Positions 1 to 9,304 of a stretch of DNA of 64,000 nucleotides are shown piece after piece. The stretch spans positions 402,501 to 466,500 of the forward strand of contig NZ_JAAATZ010000001.1 of assembly GCF_010119235.1 (NCBI RefSeq), written 5' to 3'. The position numbers were made by a program, and so were the translations under genes. The stretch comes from Flavobacterium phycosphaerae. GTDB taxonomy: Bacteria; Bacteroidota; Bacteroidia; Flavobacteriales; Flavobacteriaceae. Within the stretch, counting starts at the first letter, position 1; every line of letters begins with the position of its first letter. The notes below the pieces were generated by a model that searched no databases, was not told where the DNA came from, and saw only the letters and a list, made by a program, of their open reading frames with translations.

Positions 1-753
1 GATCAATCAATTAATCTTGCCGCACTTAACAATGGCGACGACATTAATTTAAGCTTTACGGTAGATATTGCCAGAGGTGATGTTGCCTCAATGGATATTG
101 TTGGTATTTACAAGCAAGGTACTACAGTTCAAAAAGCTGTATTAAAGGCTGGCGTTACTACTTTTCCAAGTACTATTACTTTAACAAAAACTGATTTATT
201 TAGTGCCTTTGATGCCATTCCTACAGCAGGAGACATAACGGTTTCTGACAAATTAATCATTTCTGCAGATGTTACCTTAAAAGATGGTAGAGTTTACAAA
301 TTATTTACGGATGATGGTACACCTAGATTTGGTGCAGATATCGCCAATTCACAGCAATTTTCTGTATCGCAAACCTATATCATTTCTTGTCCGCTAGATG
401 ATGCCTCTACGTTCAATGGCAACTATTCAGTTACTCAAGATACTTGGCAAGATTACGGCATTGGAGATATAGTCCCTGTTGAATATGATAGTACTCTTGG
501 AGTATTGAGTTTCAAAATTCTAAGTGCTAATAATCCATATATCGCCAACCCAAGTACATCCTATATGCTTGTAACTATTGACCCAACAGATTCTTCTGTA
601 ACAGTTCAATCAAATGAAGATTTTGATTACGGCGGAGGGTTTATAGTTCCTGTAACAGGTACCGGAGCCGTTGGTTCATGTACCGGGGACATTAGCTTAA
701 CTTTATCTTTTGGTCCATACGGTCCATATTATTTTGATTTAGTAAAAAATTAA
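1..753 (+). CDS. C-terminal part of a hypothetical surface protein (5' end outside window)
   Basis: The frame is open from the first base, so the start lies upstream of the window; the first internal ATG at 91 is not the real start. About 250 residues are visible. They are rich in Thr, Ser, Asp and Gly and look like beta-sandwich repeats of an exported protein, with a C-terminal Gly/Tyr/Pro-rich stretch before the stop. I see no catalytic motif and no T9SS C-terminal domain. Style and composition resemble surface lipoproteins common in Bacteroidota, but the lipobox region is missing, so this is inference. A strong hairpin terminator follows directly. Confidence 0.7.
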   Translation, partial: DQSINLAALNNGDDINLSFTVDIARGDVASMDIVGIYKQGTTVQKAVLKAGVTTFPSTITLTKTDLFSAFDAIPTAGDITVSDKLIISADVTLKDGRVYKLFTDDGTPRFGADIANSQQFSVSQTYIISCPLDDASTFNGNYSVTQDTWQDYGIGDIVPVEYDSTLGVLSFKILSANNPYIANPSTSYMLVTIDPTDSSVTVQSNEDFDYGGGFIVPVTGTGAVGSCTGDISLTLSFGPYGPYYFDLVKN

Positions 754-771
754 AATATAACTACAGTACTT

Positions 772-802
772 AAAACCACCAGTTTTCACTGGTGGTTTTT
801 TT
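772..802 (+). terminator. Rho-independent terminator
   Basis: A 12-bp perfect stem (AAAACCACCAGT paired with ACTGGTGGTTTT) with a 4-nt loop is followed by a T run. It ends the upstream gene, and its T tract runs straight into the rlmB promoter. Confidence 0.9.
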
Positions 803-803
803 A

Positions 804-811
804 TATCTTTG
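804..811 (+). promoter_or_regulatory. -7 box of the rlmB promoter
   Basis: TATCTTTG is an exact match to the Bacteroidota TAnnTTTG box. Only four bases separate it from the rlmB ATG, so the transcript is predicted to start at or next to the start codon (leaderless). The -33 region falls inside the preceding terminator hairpin and has no clear TTG. Confidence 0.7.
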
Positions 812-815
812 CGCC

Positions 816-1550
816 ATGGAAAAAGAAAATCAAATCTTCGGAATCAGAGCCATTATTGAAGCCATCAATGCCGGAAAAGAAATCGACAAAGTATTTATAC
901 AAAGCGATGCTCAGGGCGAATTGATGCAGGAATTGATGAAAGCAATGAAAAAAAACAGCATCAATTTCTCCTATGTTCCCGTAGAAAAGTTAAACCGACT
1001 TACACCCAATAACCACCAAGGTGCCGTAGCAACCATTGCCCCTATTACTTTCGTAAAACTGGAAACCTTGGTAGACGCTGTGGTTGAAAGTGGCAAGACT
1101 CCCCTATTCTTAATCTTGGACCAACTGAGCGATGCCCGAAACTTCGGAGCCATCATCAGAACAGCCGAATGTACAGGCGTTGACGGAATCATTGTTCAAA
1201 AAACAGGCTCAGCTCCCGTTAACGGCGATACCGTAAAAACATCTGCAGGGGCCGTTTTTAATGTGCCTATTTGCAAAGTAGATCACATTAAAGACGCTAT
1301 TTTTTACCTGCAAGGCAGCGGAATCAAAACCGTAGCCGCCACCGAAAAAACCGAAGACAGTCTTTTTAACATAGATTTAAACCAACCCGTAGCTATCATT
1401 ATGGGCAGCGAAGACCGCGGCATCAACCCATCAGTTCTTAAAATTGTAGATGAAAAAGCCAAGTTACCCATGTTCGGAACTATTGGCTCATTGAATGTTT
1501 CTGTAGCTTGTGGTGCCTTCCTATACGAAACAGTAAGACAACGTCAATAA
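816..1550 (+). CDS. rlmB: 23S rRNA (guanosine-2'-O-)-methyltransferase RlmB, SpoU family
   Basis: A 244-residue SpoU/TrmH-type enzyme, which in this family methylates the ribose of G2251 of 23S rRNA using S-adenosylmethionine. The N-terminal substrate-binding domain (about residues 1-80) is followed by the knotted SPOUT domain. All three SpoU motifs are visible: NFGAIIRTAE, IMGSEDRGI and the C-terminal LPMFGTIGSLNVSVA. The start is ATG 816; an in-frame codon at 792 lies within the terminator and upstream of the -7 box, so it cannot be used. Length is normal. The RlmB assignment over other SpoU paralogues rests on the overall pattern. Confidence 0.93.
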   Translation: MEKENQIFGIRAIIEAINAGKEIDKVFIQSDAQGELMQELMKAMKKNSINFSYVPVEKLNRLTPNNHQGAVATIAPITFVKLETLVDAVVESGKTPLFLILDQLSDARNFGAIIRTAECTGVDGIIVQKTGSAPVNGDTVKTSAGAVFNVPICKVDHIKDAIFYLQGSGIKTVAATEKTEDSLFNIDLNQPVAIIMGSEDRGINPSVLKIVDEKAKLPMFGTIGSLNVSVACGAFLYETVRQRQ

Positions 1551-1605
1551 GCAGCGAATGGCTTGGGATACATCAGTAATCCCTATTCCTGCTATTCAAT
1601 ACAAT

Positions 1606-1636
1606 AAAAATGTCCCGATAAAATCGGGACATTTTT
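1606..1636. terminator. Bidirectional terminator between rlmB and the rhomboid gene
   Basis: The stem ATGTCCCGAT / ATCGGGACAT is flanked by A-rich and T-rich tracts on both sides, so it can end transcription from both convergent genes. Confidence 0.85.
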
Positions 1637-1667
1637 ATTTCCATTACTATCAGGGCTAGAAAAGAAA

Positions 1668-2435
1668 CTATTCGATGGGTTTGTTATCGTCAGTCGCTTT
1701 TTTATACTCGTAAATATAGTGCAAAGGCGGTGCCGGAACTTCTTCAATACTATCCTCCTCCGGTTCGGGTGTGTTAACAAAGTTGCCTTCTTCATCAAAA
1801 TGTTTCATAAACATATCCTCTTCCGGATTAAAGTCGGGTTTCTCCCAAGGATATTGAGTGGCCACCACATAATCGGGAGTTTTAAAATAAGTAGCAAATC
1901 CAAATCCGGTAATCAATCCGGCTAGGTGACCTTCCCACGAAATTTGCTTATCTACTTCGGGAAAAACGTACCATATCAGTCCGCCATAAAGCATTACAAC
2001 AGTTAACGACAGTGCCATTAAGCGATAGTATTGTGTCATCATTCCTTTAAAGAAAATAAACGAAACCAACACATAAATCAAACTACTCGCCCCAATGTGA
2101 AACGAATTACGACCAATCACCCAAGTAATAATGCCCGAAAACAAAATACCATAAAACAATACTTTTAGTGATACATCTCGGTAAAAATAAATCAGCGCAC
2201 TGGTTAGTATAAAAAGCGGAATTGAGTTATTGGCAATGTGGTTCAAATCACCATGCAAAAACGGACTAAAAACAACGCCCTGCAAGCCTGAAAAGGTTCT
2301 TGGATAAATGCCATGTGAAGTCAAATTGATATTAAAACTTCTTTCAAAAAAGAAAACCACCCACATCAAAATAAGAAGCAAGGAGGGAACAATCCAGACA
2401 GAGGGTGTAAACTTAAAATGGTGGTAATCGTTCAT
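1668..2435 (-). CDS. Rhomboid family intramembrane serine protease
   Basis: A 255-residue membrane protein with six or so hydrophobic segments. Rhomboid signatures are present: HGDLNHIANN after the first helix, the GASSLIYVL motif with the nucleophilic serine, and HLAGLITGFGFA with the catalytic histidine near the end. Rhomboids cleave transmembrane segments of substrate proteins within the inner membrane. The C-terminal tail of about 60 residues is acidic and proline-rich and probably cytoplasmic. It stands alone, convergent with rlmB and divergent from rarA. Confidence 0.92.
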   Translation of the reverse strand: MNDYHHFKFTPSVWIVPSLLLILMWVVFFFERSFNINLTSHGIYPRTFSGLQGVVFSPFLHGDLNHIANNSIPLFILTSALIYFYRDVSLKVLFYGILFSGIITWVIGRNSFHIGASSLIYVLVSFIFFKGMMTQYYRLMALSLTVVMLYGGLIWYVFPEVDKQISWEGHLAGLITGFGFATYFKTPDYVVATQYPWEKPDFNPEEDMFMKHFDEEGNFVNTPEPEEDSIEEVPAPPLHYIYEYKKATDDNKPIE

Positions 2436-2500
2436 GCTTTGGTTTTAATGTTATAGACTTGTCAAAAACACAGCCAAACCAAAAATAGTGCTATTTTGTC

Positions 2501-2641
2501 ATACAATTTGAAAATTTGAAGATGAGATAATTTAAAAATTAATAAAAAATAACAACCTAATATAATTAAATTTGTACCAATCCCGACTTGAAAATCCATA
2601 CCATTTTCAAATCTTCAAATTGATACATTTTCAAATTAAAA
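2501..2641. repeat. AT-rich inverted repeat upstream of rarA, with a possible rarA -7 box
   Basis: CAATTTGAAAATTTGAAGAT near 2503 is answered about 90 bp later by an imperfect reverse complement (TTTTCAAATCTTCAAATTG), with a further TTTTCAAATT copy just before the rarA ATG. The same words recur at about 54281-54325 before the MlaE-type gene. Between the arms, TAAATTTG at 2567-2574 fits a -7 box for rarA. Confidence 0.6.
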
Positions 2642-3919
2642 ATGGAAGCACCACTTGCCGAACGCATCAGACCACAACGATTAGAGGAGTACATCAGCCA
2701 ATTGCATTTGGTGGGTGACAACGGCTCGTTGACCCAGCAGATTGCCCGTGGGGTTATTCCTTCGATGATTTTTTGGGGGTCACCGGGTACCGGAAAAACG
2801 ACTTTGGCGCAGATTATTGCTAAGCAAAGTAACCGTCCGTTTTATGAGTTGAGTGCGATTAACAGTGGCGTAAAAGACATACGCGATGTGATTGAAAAAG
2901 CCAAATTGAGCGGCGGGCTTTTCACGGCCAAGAACCCCATTTTGTTTATTGATGAGATTCATCGTTTTAGCAAATCGCAACAGGATTCGTTGTTGGCTGC
3001 TGTTGAAAAAGGTTGGGTTACTTTGATTGGTGCCACAACTGAAAATCCAAGTTTTGAAGTCATTCCCGCTTTATTGTCACGTTGTCAGGTGTATATCCTG
3101 AATCCGTTCTCGAAAGAAGATTTGTTGGCGTTGCTAAACCGAGCGATGAAAGAAGACAAAATCATTTCGACCAAAAAAATAAAATTAAAGGAAACCGAAG
3201 CCTTGTTGCGACTTTCGGGTGGTGACGGACGCAAACTATTAAATATTTTTGAACTGGTGGTAAACGCCAGCCCTGAAGGTCAAGTTACCATTACCAACGA
3301 CAAAGTTTTAGAACTGGTACAACAAAACACCGTTCTTTACGACAAAACGGGTGAACAGCATTATGATATAGTTTCAGCTTTTATCAAGTCGATACGAGGC
3401 AGCGATCCTAATGGTGCGGTTTATTGGTTGGCCCGAATGATAGAAGGCGGTGAGGATGTTAAATTCATAGCCCGAAGAATGTTGGTTTTATCGAGTGAAG
3501 ATATTGGCAATGCTAATCCGACAGCTTTTATTATGGCAAACAACACTTTTCAAGCGGTAGCAACTATCGGGTATCCTGAGAGTCGAATTATCCTGAGTCA
3601 GTGTGCGGTATATTTGGCAACTTCGGCCAAAAGCAATGCGAGTTATATGGCAATTGGTGATGCTCAGGCTATGGTAAAACAAACGGGGGACTTATCGGTA
3701 CCGATTCATTTGCGCAATGCGCCTACTAAGCTGATGAAAGAGTTGGGCTATGGCGAGGAATACCAATATTCGCATAACTATGCCAATAATTTTTCGGAAC
3801 AAGAATACCTGCCGGACGAAATTAAAAACACGGCTTTCTACAAACCCGGAAATAATGCTCGCGAAAATGAATTACGCACTTTCTTGAAGAATCGTTGGAA
3901 GGACAAGTATGGCTATTAG
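2642..3919 (+). CDS. rarA: Replication-associated recombination protein A (RarA/MgsA, AAA+ ATPase)
   Basis: A 425-residue clamp-loader-like AAA+ ATPase acting at stalled replication forks. Visible features: the N-terminal PLAERIRPQ segment, Walker [10 protein letters not shown] at about 46-54, Walker [11 protein letters not shown] near 100, sensor [11 protein letters not shown], the arginine finger region ALLSRCQVY, and a C-terminal domain with [21 protein letters not shown] and the [12 protein letters not shown] block. Length is normal. Its stop overlaps the convergent gene by four bases. Confidence 0.95.
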   Translation: MEAPLAERIRPQRLEEYISQLHLVGDNGSLTQQIARGVIPSMIFWGSPGTGKTTLAQIIAKQSNRPFYELSAINSGVKDIRDVIEKAKLSGGLFTAKNPILFIDEIHRFSKSQQDSLLAAVEKGWVTLIGATTENPSFEVIPALLSRCQVYILNPFSKEDLLALLNRAMKEDKIISTKKIKLKETEALLRLSGGDGRKLLNIFELVVNASPEGQVTITNDKVLELVQQNTVLYDKTGEQHYDIVSAFIKSIRGSDPNGAVYWLARMIEGGEDVKFIARRMLVLSSEDIGNANPTAFIMANNTFQAVATIGYPESRIILSQCAVYLATSAKSNASYMAIGDAQAMVKQTGDLSVPIHLRNAPTKLMKELGYGEEYQYSHNYANNFSEQEYLPDEIKNTAFYKPGNNARENELRTFLKNRWKDKYGY

Positions 3920-4644
3920 AACTTAAGTTTTAAAAGTTCTGAAACCAGTTTTCCGCTTTCGTAATATTCAAAAAACCATTGATTGTTTTTCAAAATAACA
4001 ACTCCATTGGTATCGCCTTTTACCCCAATAAATACATTTTTTTGAGAGGTGTTGAACAAGCGCATAATGACTCTGGGCTCGCTGTTTACAATTTGAAACC
4101 CATTAGTAATGGGTTGGGCAAAAAAGAAAACTTCCGGATTGCTGTCTGCATTGGGTGACGGACTTTCAGGTGTTGGTGTTTCCGGAACGGCTGGTGTGGT
4201 TGCAACAACTTCCTCTTTTCCGGTGTATTTATAATTCAGTTTATCAAAAGACTGAAAAGCAGCACGCAGCGCCTGGTTATAAGCAACGGCATACTCTTTC
4301 TCACGGCTGGAACCAAAATCAGTTTCGTATACTACTTTTTCTTTACAATCTTTGAGTACAACTTTTACCTTAGTCACAAAAAGATTGTTATCCTTTTCTA
4401 AGGAAGCATATAAAACGGAACATCGTCTGTCGGCTACGGCTTCAGGCATTTCTTCAGTATTTAAATAAGATTTGAATCCGTATTTCTGCAATAATAATTT
4501 TGTCAAGGTGTTTAGTCTGTACTTATCGTTTTCTTTTAAAAAATCAAATTTTGCCGGCACAATAACATATTGATAATCATTAATACTTTGTGAAAAAGCG
4601 CTAACAGACACCAGTAAAATAAGTAGTAACAATGCTTTTTTCAT
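3916..4644 (-). CDS. Hypothetical secreted protein (242 aa)
   Basis: It begins with a signal peptide (Lys-Lys, a leucine-rich core, then SVSAFSQ), so it is exported. The N-terminal half reads like a conserved mixed alpha/beta domain (VPAKFDFLKENDKYRLN region); a Pro/Thr/Ser-rich linker of about 25 residues precedes a C-terminal beta-rich domain. No enzymatic motif is visible and I do not recognise the family. It lies one base downstream of the YjjG-type gene and is probably co-transcribed with it. Confidence 0.8.
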   Translation of the reverse strand: MKKALLLLILLVSVSAFSQSINDYQYVIVPAKFDFLKENDKYRLNTLTKLLLQKYGFKSYLNTEEMPEAVADRRCSVLYASLEKDNNLFVTKVKVVLKDCKEKVVYETDFGSSREKEYAVAYNQALRAAFQSFDKLNYKYTGKEEVVATTPAVPETPTPESPSPNADSNPEVFFFAQPITNGFQIVNSEPRVIMRLFNTSQKNVFIGVKGDTNGVVILKNNQWFFEYYESGKLVSELLKLKF

Positions 4645-4645
4645 T

Positions 4646-5329
4646 CTATAATATATTTTTTAATTCTAATAAATGTTTAATCGTAATCACCCCTTCTAAG
4701 GTGTGTGTTTCTTTTTCATCAAACAAAATGGCCTGCATACCAAACTCTATGGCACCTCTTATATCAGCATCAATACAATCGCCAATCATGACGGCATTTT
4801 GCTTGTTGGTTTTAGCCAAAGATAAGGCAAATTCAAATATGGAAGCATGTGGTTTTTTCACACCCGCCATTTCCGAATTGGTTACTGTTTTAAAGTAATT
4901 CCCGAGACCCGAATTGTTGATTTTTTTGTGCTGCACTTCGGCAAAACCATTGGTAATGATGTGCAACCGGTATTTGGTAAATAAATACTCTAACACCTCC
5001 AAAGCGCCTTCAAACAGCTGATTGTTATCCGGCAGAAATTCTATATAATCGTGTGCTATTTTATGAATCGCTTCATCGGTAATGCTGTAATTCATTGCAT
5101 CAAACGATTGGCGCAAACGGTTATAACGCAATTCTTCGTGCGTGATTTTATCTACTTGATACAATTTCCAGCAAGCTTGATTTATGGGTGCATAGATTTT
5201 GATAAAGGCATTCGTATCAATTGTTGGATGATGTTCTTTAAAAATTTTATCAAAAGCCAAAATGGAGTTTTTATCAAAATCCCAAAGCGTGTGATCTAAA
5301 TCAAAAAAGATGTCGGTTATATTTTGCAA
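4646..5329 (-). CDS. YjjG-family noncanonical pyrimidine nucleotidase (HAD superfamily)
   Basis: A 227-residue HAD hydrolase. Motif I is FFDLDHTLWDFD near the N-terminus (nucleophile Asp and acid/base Asp), motif II is HIITNGFAEVQ, the motif III lysine lies in AGVKKPHASIF, and motif IV is MIGDCIDADIRGA. The LWDFD extension and helical cap match the YjjG group, which dephosphorylates noncanonical pyrimidine monophosphates and acts as a house-cleaning enzyme. Substrate is inferred from the family only. The RES toxin gene lies 10 bp upstream on the same strand. Confidence 0.87.
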   Translation of the reverse strand: MQNITDIFFDLDHTLWDFDKNSILAFDKIFKEHHPTIDTNAFIKIYAPINQACWKLYQVDKITHEELRYNRLRQSFDAMNYSITDEAIHKIAHDYIEFLPDNNQLFEGALEVLEYLFTKYRLHIITNGFAEVQHKKINNSGLGNYFKTVTNSEMAGVKKPHASIFEFALSLAKTNKQNAVMIGDCIDADIRGAIEFGMQAILFDEKETHTLEGVITIKHLLELKNIL

Positions 5330-5339
5330 GGTCTATGTT

Positions 5340-5798
5340 TTATTTAAAAATTCTTTTATCAAAAGGAAAATCTTCCTTTGAGCTTATTGTTATTTGGTTA
5401 AAATCGGGATGAAACGGATTGAGTAAATAATTAAAATCGCCTTTGACTACAGCAGAAGGGACCTTCATAACGGCATATTTCAATTCTCTGATAAAGTGGT
5501 CTCCTATGGCTTGCGTGTCTACCGTTTCCGGAAAAACATTCCACCCAACGGTCAATTTAGTTGTCGGCAATTCATAAATCTCGATATCCTCCGGAATATT
5601 GATACTTATCATTTTAAAGCCTTTGGGTAAGGTAGCTAAAGACAAATGAACCACCACTTCGGCCATAGCCAAGCATCTTCCGTGAGCGGTGTAGATTATT
5701 TCTGTTCCTTTGGAATTCCACCGAGCGCCGGTTAAAGCAGCTCCCTTCCCGGATAAGGCCATGGGATATTTAGCATTATGAAGTCTGAAAACCTCCAT
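5340..5798 (-). CDS. RES-domain toxin of a type II toxin-antitoxin system
   Basis: A 152-residue RES domain. The three residues that name the fold are visible: Arg26 in GARWNSKG, Glu47 in AMAEVVVHL and Ser115 in KVPSAVV. Characterised RES toxins deplete NAD+ by ADP-ribosyl-type or phosphorolytic chemistry; activity here is inferred. The start ATG overlaps the antitoxin stop by one base (TAATG), giving the usual antitoxin-then-toxin order with translational coupling. Length is normal and there is no sign of inactivation. Confidence 0.9.
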   Translation of the reverse strand: MEVFRLHNAKYPMALSGKGAALTGARWNSKGTEIIYTAHGRCLAMAEVVVHLSLATLPKGFKMISINIPEDIEIYELPTTKLTVGWNVFPETVDTQAIGDHFIRELKYAVMKVPSAVVKGDFNYLLNPFHPDFNQITISSKEDFPFDKRIFK

Positions 5799-6301
5799 TA
5801 TAAGAAGATGCCTAAATCTATTTTATGCAACTCATTCATGACCATTTCTTTGCCAAAAGAATCTTTCAGCAACTGAATAGGTTTCAACATTCCCAGAGCA
5901 AAAGAAGGCGTATTCAGCCATTGGTAAAATTGCTCTTCCGTGTCAAAAACCTCTTTTCCTAAGGCGGTGACTTCGGCTAATTCTATGATTTTTTCGGATG
6001 GAATAGAATCAAAATAAAAATCTTTGGTGGATTTATTTCGGTGTAATGTTCTTGTGGAAACTCCTAAAAACTCGGCCCATTCTTCCTCTCTGAAAGGAGC
6101 TCTTTGCTTTATCAAATCATACAATTCATAAGGCAAACCTCTTCTGATAGAATGTACAATCAGCATTCTGTTGGATAAGAATTTTTTATATGTAACGTTT
6201 TTATCCACCAAATTAAAATTGGTGTCTTTTTCAACCCTCAGCGCGAAGAGCTTAACGGCTTTATCCAGTTGAACATCGGAATTGGCAACAAGTTTTGACA
6301 T
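5798..6301 (-). CDS. Xre/MbcA/ParS-type antitoxin with toxin-binding domain
   Basis: A 167-residue partner of the RES toxin. The central part (FREEEWAEFLGVSTRTLHR) reads as an Xre-like helix-turn-helix, and the C-terminal part (about 105-167, with LGKEVFDTEEQFYQWLNTP) fits the DUF2384 toxin-binding domain, where the ALGMLKPIQLL segment corresponds to the usual G-x-x-P-x-x-L-L. The start is ATG 6301: a longer frame from TTG 6340 would translate the promoter and operators. It is expected to neutralise the toxin and repress its own promoter. Confidence 0.88.
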   Translation of the reverse strand: MSKLVANSDVQLDKAVKLFALRVEKDTNFNLVDKNVTYKKFLSNRMLIVHSIRRGLPYELYDLIKQRAPFREEEWAEFLGVSTRTLHRNKSTKDFYFDSIPSEKIIELAEVTALGKEVFDTEEQFYQWLNTPSFALGMLKPIQLLKDSFGKEMVMNELHKIDLGIFL

Positions 6302-6307
6302 AACAAT

Positions 6308-6351
6308 GACATTTGTCTGTAAATTTATGACATTTGTCAATACAAAACAAA
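6308..6351 (-). promoter_or_regulatory. Autoregulated promoter of the Xre/RES operon with two palindromic operators
   Basis: On the minus strand TTTG (6351-6348) and TAAATTTA (6327-6320) are separated by 20 bp, fitting -33 and -7 elements. Two identical GACAAATGTC near-palindromes (GACA/TGTC arms) lie at 6338-6329, inside the spacer, and 6317-6308, over the predicted transcription start. Their starts are 21 bp apart, two helical turns, so both can be bound on one DNA face. The whole unit fits in the 54 bp between the radC stop and the antitoxin ATG. Confidence 0.75.
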
Positions 6352-6355
6352 CTTT

Positions 6356-7048
6356 CTAAAAAATTCCTTCATCCTGAAAACTCAAATAGCCTTTTTCGGT
6401 GATGATCACATGGTCAAGAATTTTGATATCAAGTTGGTCGCCGGCTAGTTTTAGCTTTTTAGTAATGTCTTTATCGGCATCGCTGGCTTGGAGTTTGCCC
6501 GAAGGGTGATTGTGTGTCAAAATAATGGAAGTGGCATTATGCTCAAAAGCCGTTTTAAAAATCAATCTAATATCCACCACAGTGCCGGTTATTCCGCCTT
6601 TGGACAATTGTGATTTGTAAATCACTTTGTTGGAATTATTAAGATATAGCACCCAAAACTCTTCGTGTGGCAGTTCACCAATAATCGGTTGCATAAGCTC
6701 AAAAACTGCTTTGCTGGATGTTATTTTGTGTAATTCAATTGACTCTTCTGTTCGGCGACGTCTTCCTAATTCAAGGGCAGCAGCTATGGTTACTGCTTTG
6801 GCTTCCCCTATTCCTTTGAATTCCATTAATTGTTTGAGAGATAATTTTCCTAAAGCATTTAAGTTGTTCTCTACGCTGGCCAAAATCCGTTTGCTCAAAC
6901 TTACAGCACTTTCATTACGACTTCCGGAGCCTATGAGAATAGCCACTAATTCGGCATCACTCAAAGCCATTTTACCTTTAAGCATTAGCTTTTCACGAGG
7001 TTTATCGTCTTCCGACCAGTGCTTTATGGAGAAGTTTTCATTCATCAT
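6356..7048 (-). CDS. radC: RadC family protein (JAB/MPN-type domain)
   Basis: A 230-residue RadC/DUF2466 protein. The N-terminal helix-hairpin-helix-like part (LMEFKGIGEAKAVTIAAALELGRR) is followed by a JAB metalloprotease-like domain with the ligand motif THNHPSG at about 181-187 and a downstream Asp in SDADKD. Despite its name, no DNA repair role has been firmly established for the family. The start is ATGATG, so residue 1 or 2 could initiate. It lies 33 bp after mpl and is probably co-transcribed with it. Confidence 0.92.
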   Translation of the reverse strand: MMNENFSIKHWSEDDKPREKLMLKGKMALSDAELVAILIGSGSRNESAVSLSKRILASVENNLNALGKLSLKQLMEFKGIGEAKAVTIAAALELGRRRRTEESIELHKITSSKAVFELMQPIIGELPHEEFWVLYLNNSNKVIYKSQLSKGGITGTVVDIRLIFKTAFEHNATSIILTHNHPSGKLQASDADKDITKKLKLAGDQLDIKILDHVIITEKGYLSFQDEGIF

Positions 7049-7081
7049 TATTGTTGTAAATAATGATAAATGTAAGAATTT

Positions 7082-8436
7082 TTATTTAATTAACTCCTTT
7101 ACCTCATCAAAATTCAATCCGCCATAATTACCGGAACTCATTAACAGCAAGGAAGAATTATTCAAGTCATACGAAAACAAAAAATCTTTAAACTCTTTTG
7201 GGTTAGTATAAATGATTAAATCCTCGCGTTGGAACGATTGGGCAATTTGATCATAGGTCACTTCTTCAAGTTGCTTAATCTTAACGGCATCCGGCGAATA
7301 GAAAACCACCGCTACATCAGCAGCATCAAGAGCTCCTTCATATTCTTTTAGGAATTCGGCATTCAAACTACTGTAGGTGTGTAATTCTAAACACGCTATC
7401 AATTTTCTGTCAGGATATTGAGCTTTCACGGCTTTGGTGGTTGCTGACACCTTACTTGGAGAATGGGCAAAATCTTTGTAAGCCACTTTGCCTTTACCTT
7501 CGGCTATTTTTTCTAATCGCTTCGAAGCTCCTTTAAAACTGGCAATGGCTTCGTAAAAATCGGCTTCATCTACGCCCATGTTTTGGCAAATCCATTTAGC
7601 TCCTGCCAAATTATTCAGATTGTGAGCTCCAAAAACTTCAATAGGCATTGGCCCTTCGGGAGTATCTAATAATGTAGTACCGTTTTCAACCGAATAACTT
7701 GGTGTTTGATAAGGAATTCTTCTTATGGTATTGGTTGATTCTTCGGCTACTTTTTTAACAGCAGCGTCTTCTTCGTTGTAAACCAAAATGCCTCCCTTGG
7801 TAATTTGATTGACAAAAATCTCAAATTGCTCAACATAATTATCAAACGTTGGAAATACATTAATATGATCCCAAGCAATTCCGGAAAGCAAGGCTATGTT
7901 AGGTTGGTATAAATGAAACTTCGGTCTTCTGTCAATTGGGGAGGACAAATACTCATCGCCTTCCAAAACAATAAAATCATTGTTTTCGGTTAAATGCACC
8001 ATCGTATCAAACCCTTCTAACTGTGCTCCTACCATATAATCTACTTCAATATTGTGGTAATGCATCACATGAAGAATCATTGAAGTAATTGTCGTTTTTC
8101 CGTGTGAACCACCAATAACGACGCGGGTTTTATTTTTAGATTGTTCGTATAAGAATTCCGGATAAGAATAAATTTTCAACCCCAGTTCTTTAGCTTTAAG
8201 CAATTCGGGATTATCCGCTTTGGCATGCATCCCGAGTATGATGGCTTCAATATCGGCCGTTATTTTTTCAGGAAACCAACCCATTTCAATTGGCAGTAAT
8301 CCTTTTTTTCTAATCTGGATTTAGAAGGTTCGAAGATAGCATCATCGCTACCGGTTACTTGATATCCTTTGTTGTGTAATGCCAGTGCCAGATTATGCAT
8401 GGCGGCACCGCCTATAGCTATGAAATGTGTACGCAT
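7082..8436 (-). CDS. mpl: UDP-N-acetylmuramate--peptide ligase (Mpl-like), frameshifted at 8303-8309
   Basis: A Mur-ligase-family enzyme that in its family joins recycled murein peptide to UDP-N-acetylmuramate. The reading frame is broken. From ATG 8436 it reads MRTHFIAIGGAAMHNLALAL and continues to a run of seven A on the coding strand (T run 8303-8309); the rest, from about residue 50, is one base out of phase and includes the ATP loop GGSHGKTT and the central YLSSPIDRRPKFH region. An eighth A would restore a 451-residue protein of normal length. All motifs downstream are intact, which argues for a sequencing error or a very recent mutation. Confidence 0.88.
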
Positions 8437-8439
8437 GAA

Positions 8440-9141
8440 TTATGACTTTGTTTTATCCTGATAGGTTTCTAATAGTAATTTAGCTTTTTGCGGTTGATTC
8501 ATTTTATTTTTATACAAATCAGCCAATTTTTGATAAGTAGTTTTTGAGCCACCAATTGCCATCGCTTTAGTATAGTTTTTTTCGGCTTCTTTGTAGCGTT
8601 CAAAATATTCGTCTATACGTCCTTTGGCTAAATAGCCGTCAACAGGTGAAATTTTTAATAATTCATTGGCATATTTTTCTGCTTTTCGTTCGCTTCCACC
8701 AACAATTCCGGGCAATTGAAGATACAATTCAATGAGTGCCCAACGTGCTTCTATATGATTTGAATTGAGTTGAATGGCTTTTTCAAAAGAGTCTTTGATC
8801 TCACCAATCATACCAAGAGCTTTTAGTTTATTACTTTCTTTAGCCTTCATGCCGAGACATCCTCCATACTTATAATAGTAATCGGCATCATTCGGATTTA
8901 GATTTTTTAACTTACTGTAGTACAACATAGCAGTATCCCATGATTTAGCATAACCTTCTATGTCTCCTAAATATTCTAATGTTTTTAAATGATTGGGAGT
9001 GTCTTTTAAAACATCCTCAAACAGCGGTTTGGCCAAAGTGTACTTTTTTTGAAAAAAAAGTTTCTCTGCCTTGACAAAATCGGATTGTGAAAAGACCAAT
9101 ATTGGTCCTAAAAAAAACAATACTGTTGCTAAGTATCTCAT
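8440..9141 (-). CDS. Secreted TPR-repeat protein
   Basis: 233 residues starting with a signal peptide ending in VFSQ. Several tetratricopeptide units are visible, for example at about 20-50 (AEKLFFQKKYTLAKPLFEDV) and 55-88, with consecutive helical pairs to the end. TPR proteins act as interaction scaffolds; no enzyme motif is present. It ends three bases before the mpl start, so it probably heads the leftward TPR-mpl-radC operon. A possible -7 box (TATTTTTG on the minus strand) lies upstream. Confidence 0.85.
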   Translation of the reverse strand: MRYLATVLFFLGPILVFSQSDFVKAEKLFFQKKYTLAKPLFEDVLKDTPNHLKTLEYLGDIEGYAKSWDTAMLYYSKLKNLNPNDADYYYKYGGCLGMKAKESNKLKALGMIGEIKDSFEKAIQLNSNHIEARWALIELYLQLPGIVGGSERKAEKYANELLKISPVDGYLAKGRIDEYFERYKEAEKNYTKAMAIGGSKTTYQKLADLYKNKMNQPQKAKLLLETYQDKTKS

Positions 9142-9304
9142 GCTGTTTATTTTCCCTAAATAGAATTCGATAAAGAAATAAAAATCAAAAATAGGTATTA
9201 ATTTTTGGAAGTGTCCGCATTTGTAAAATATTATGTTCTTATAAATTTTTTAGAGCTTTATAATTAGTTTTGTAATCTAAAAGTTACTTTAAAAGCTAAA
9301 AAAG

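Noticed and set aside
6302..6340. N-terminal extension of the Xre antitoxin from TTG 6340
   Set aside because: It would translate the -7 box and both operators; ATG 6301 fits the promoter and the family.
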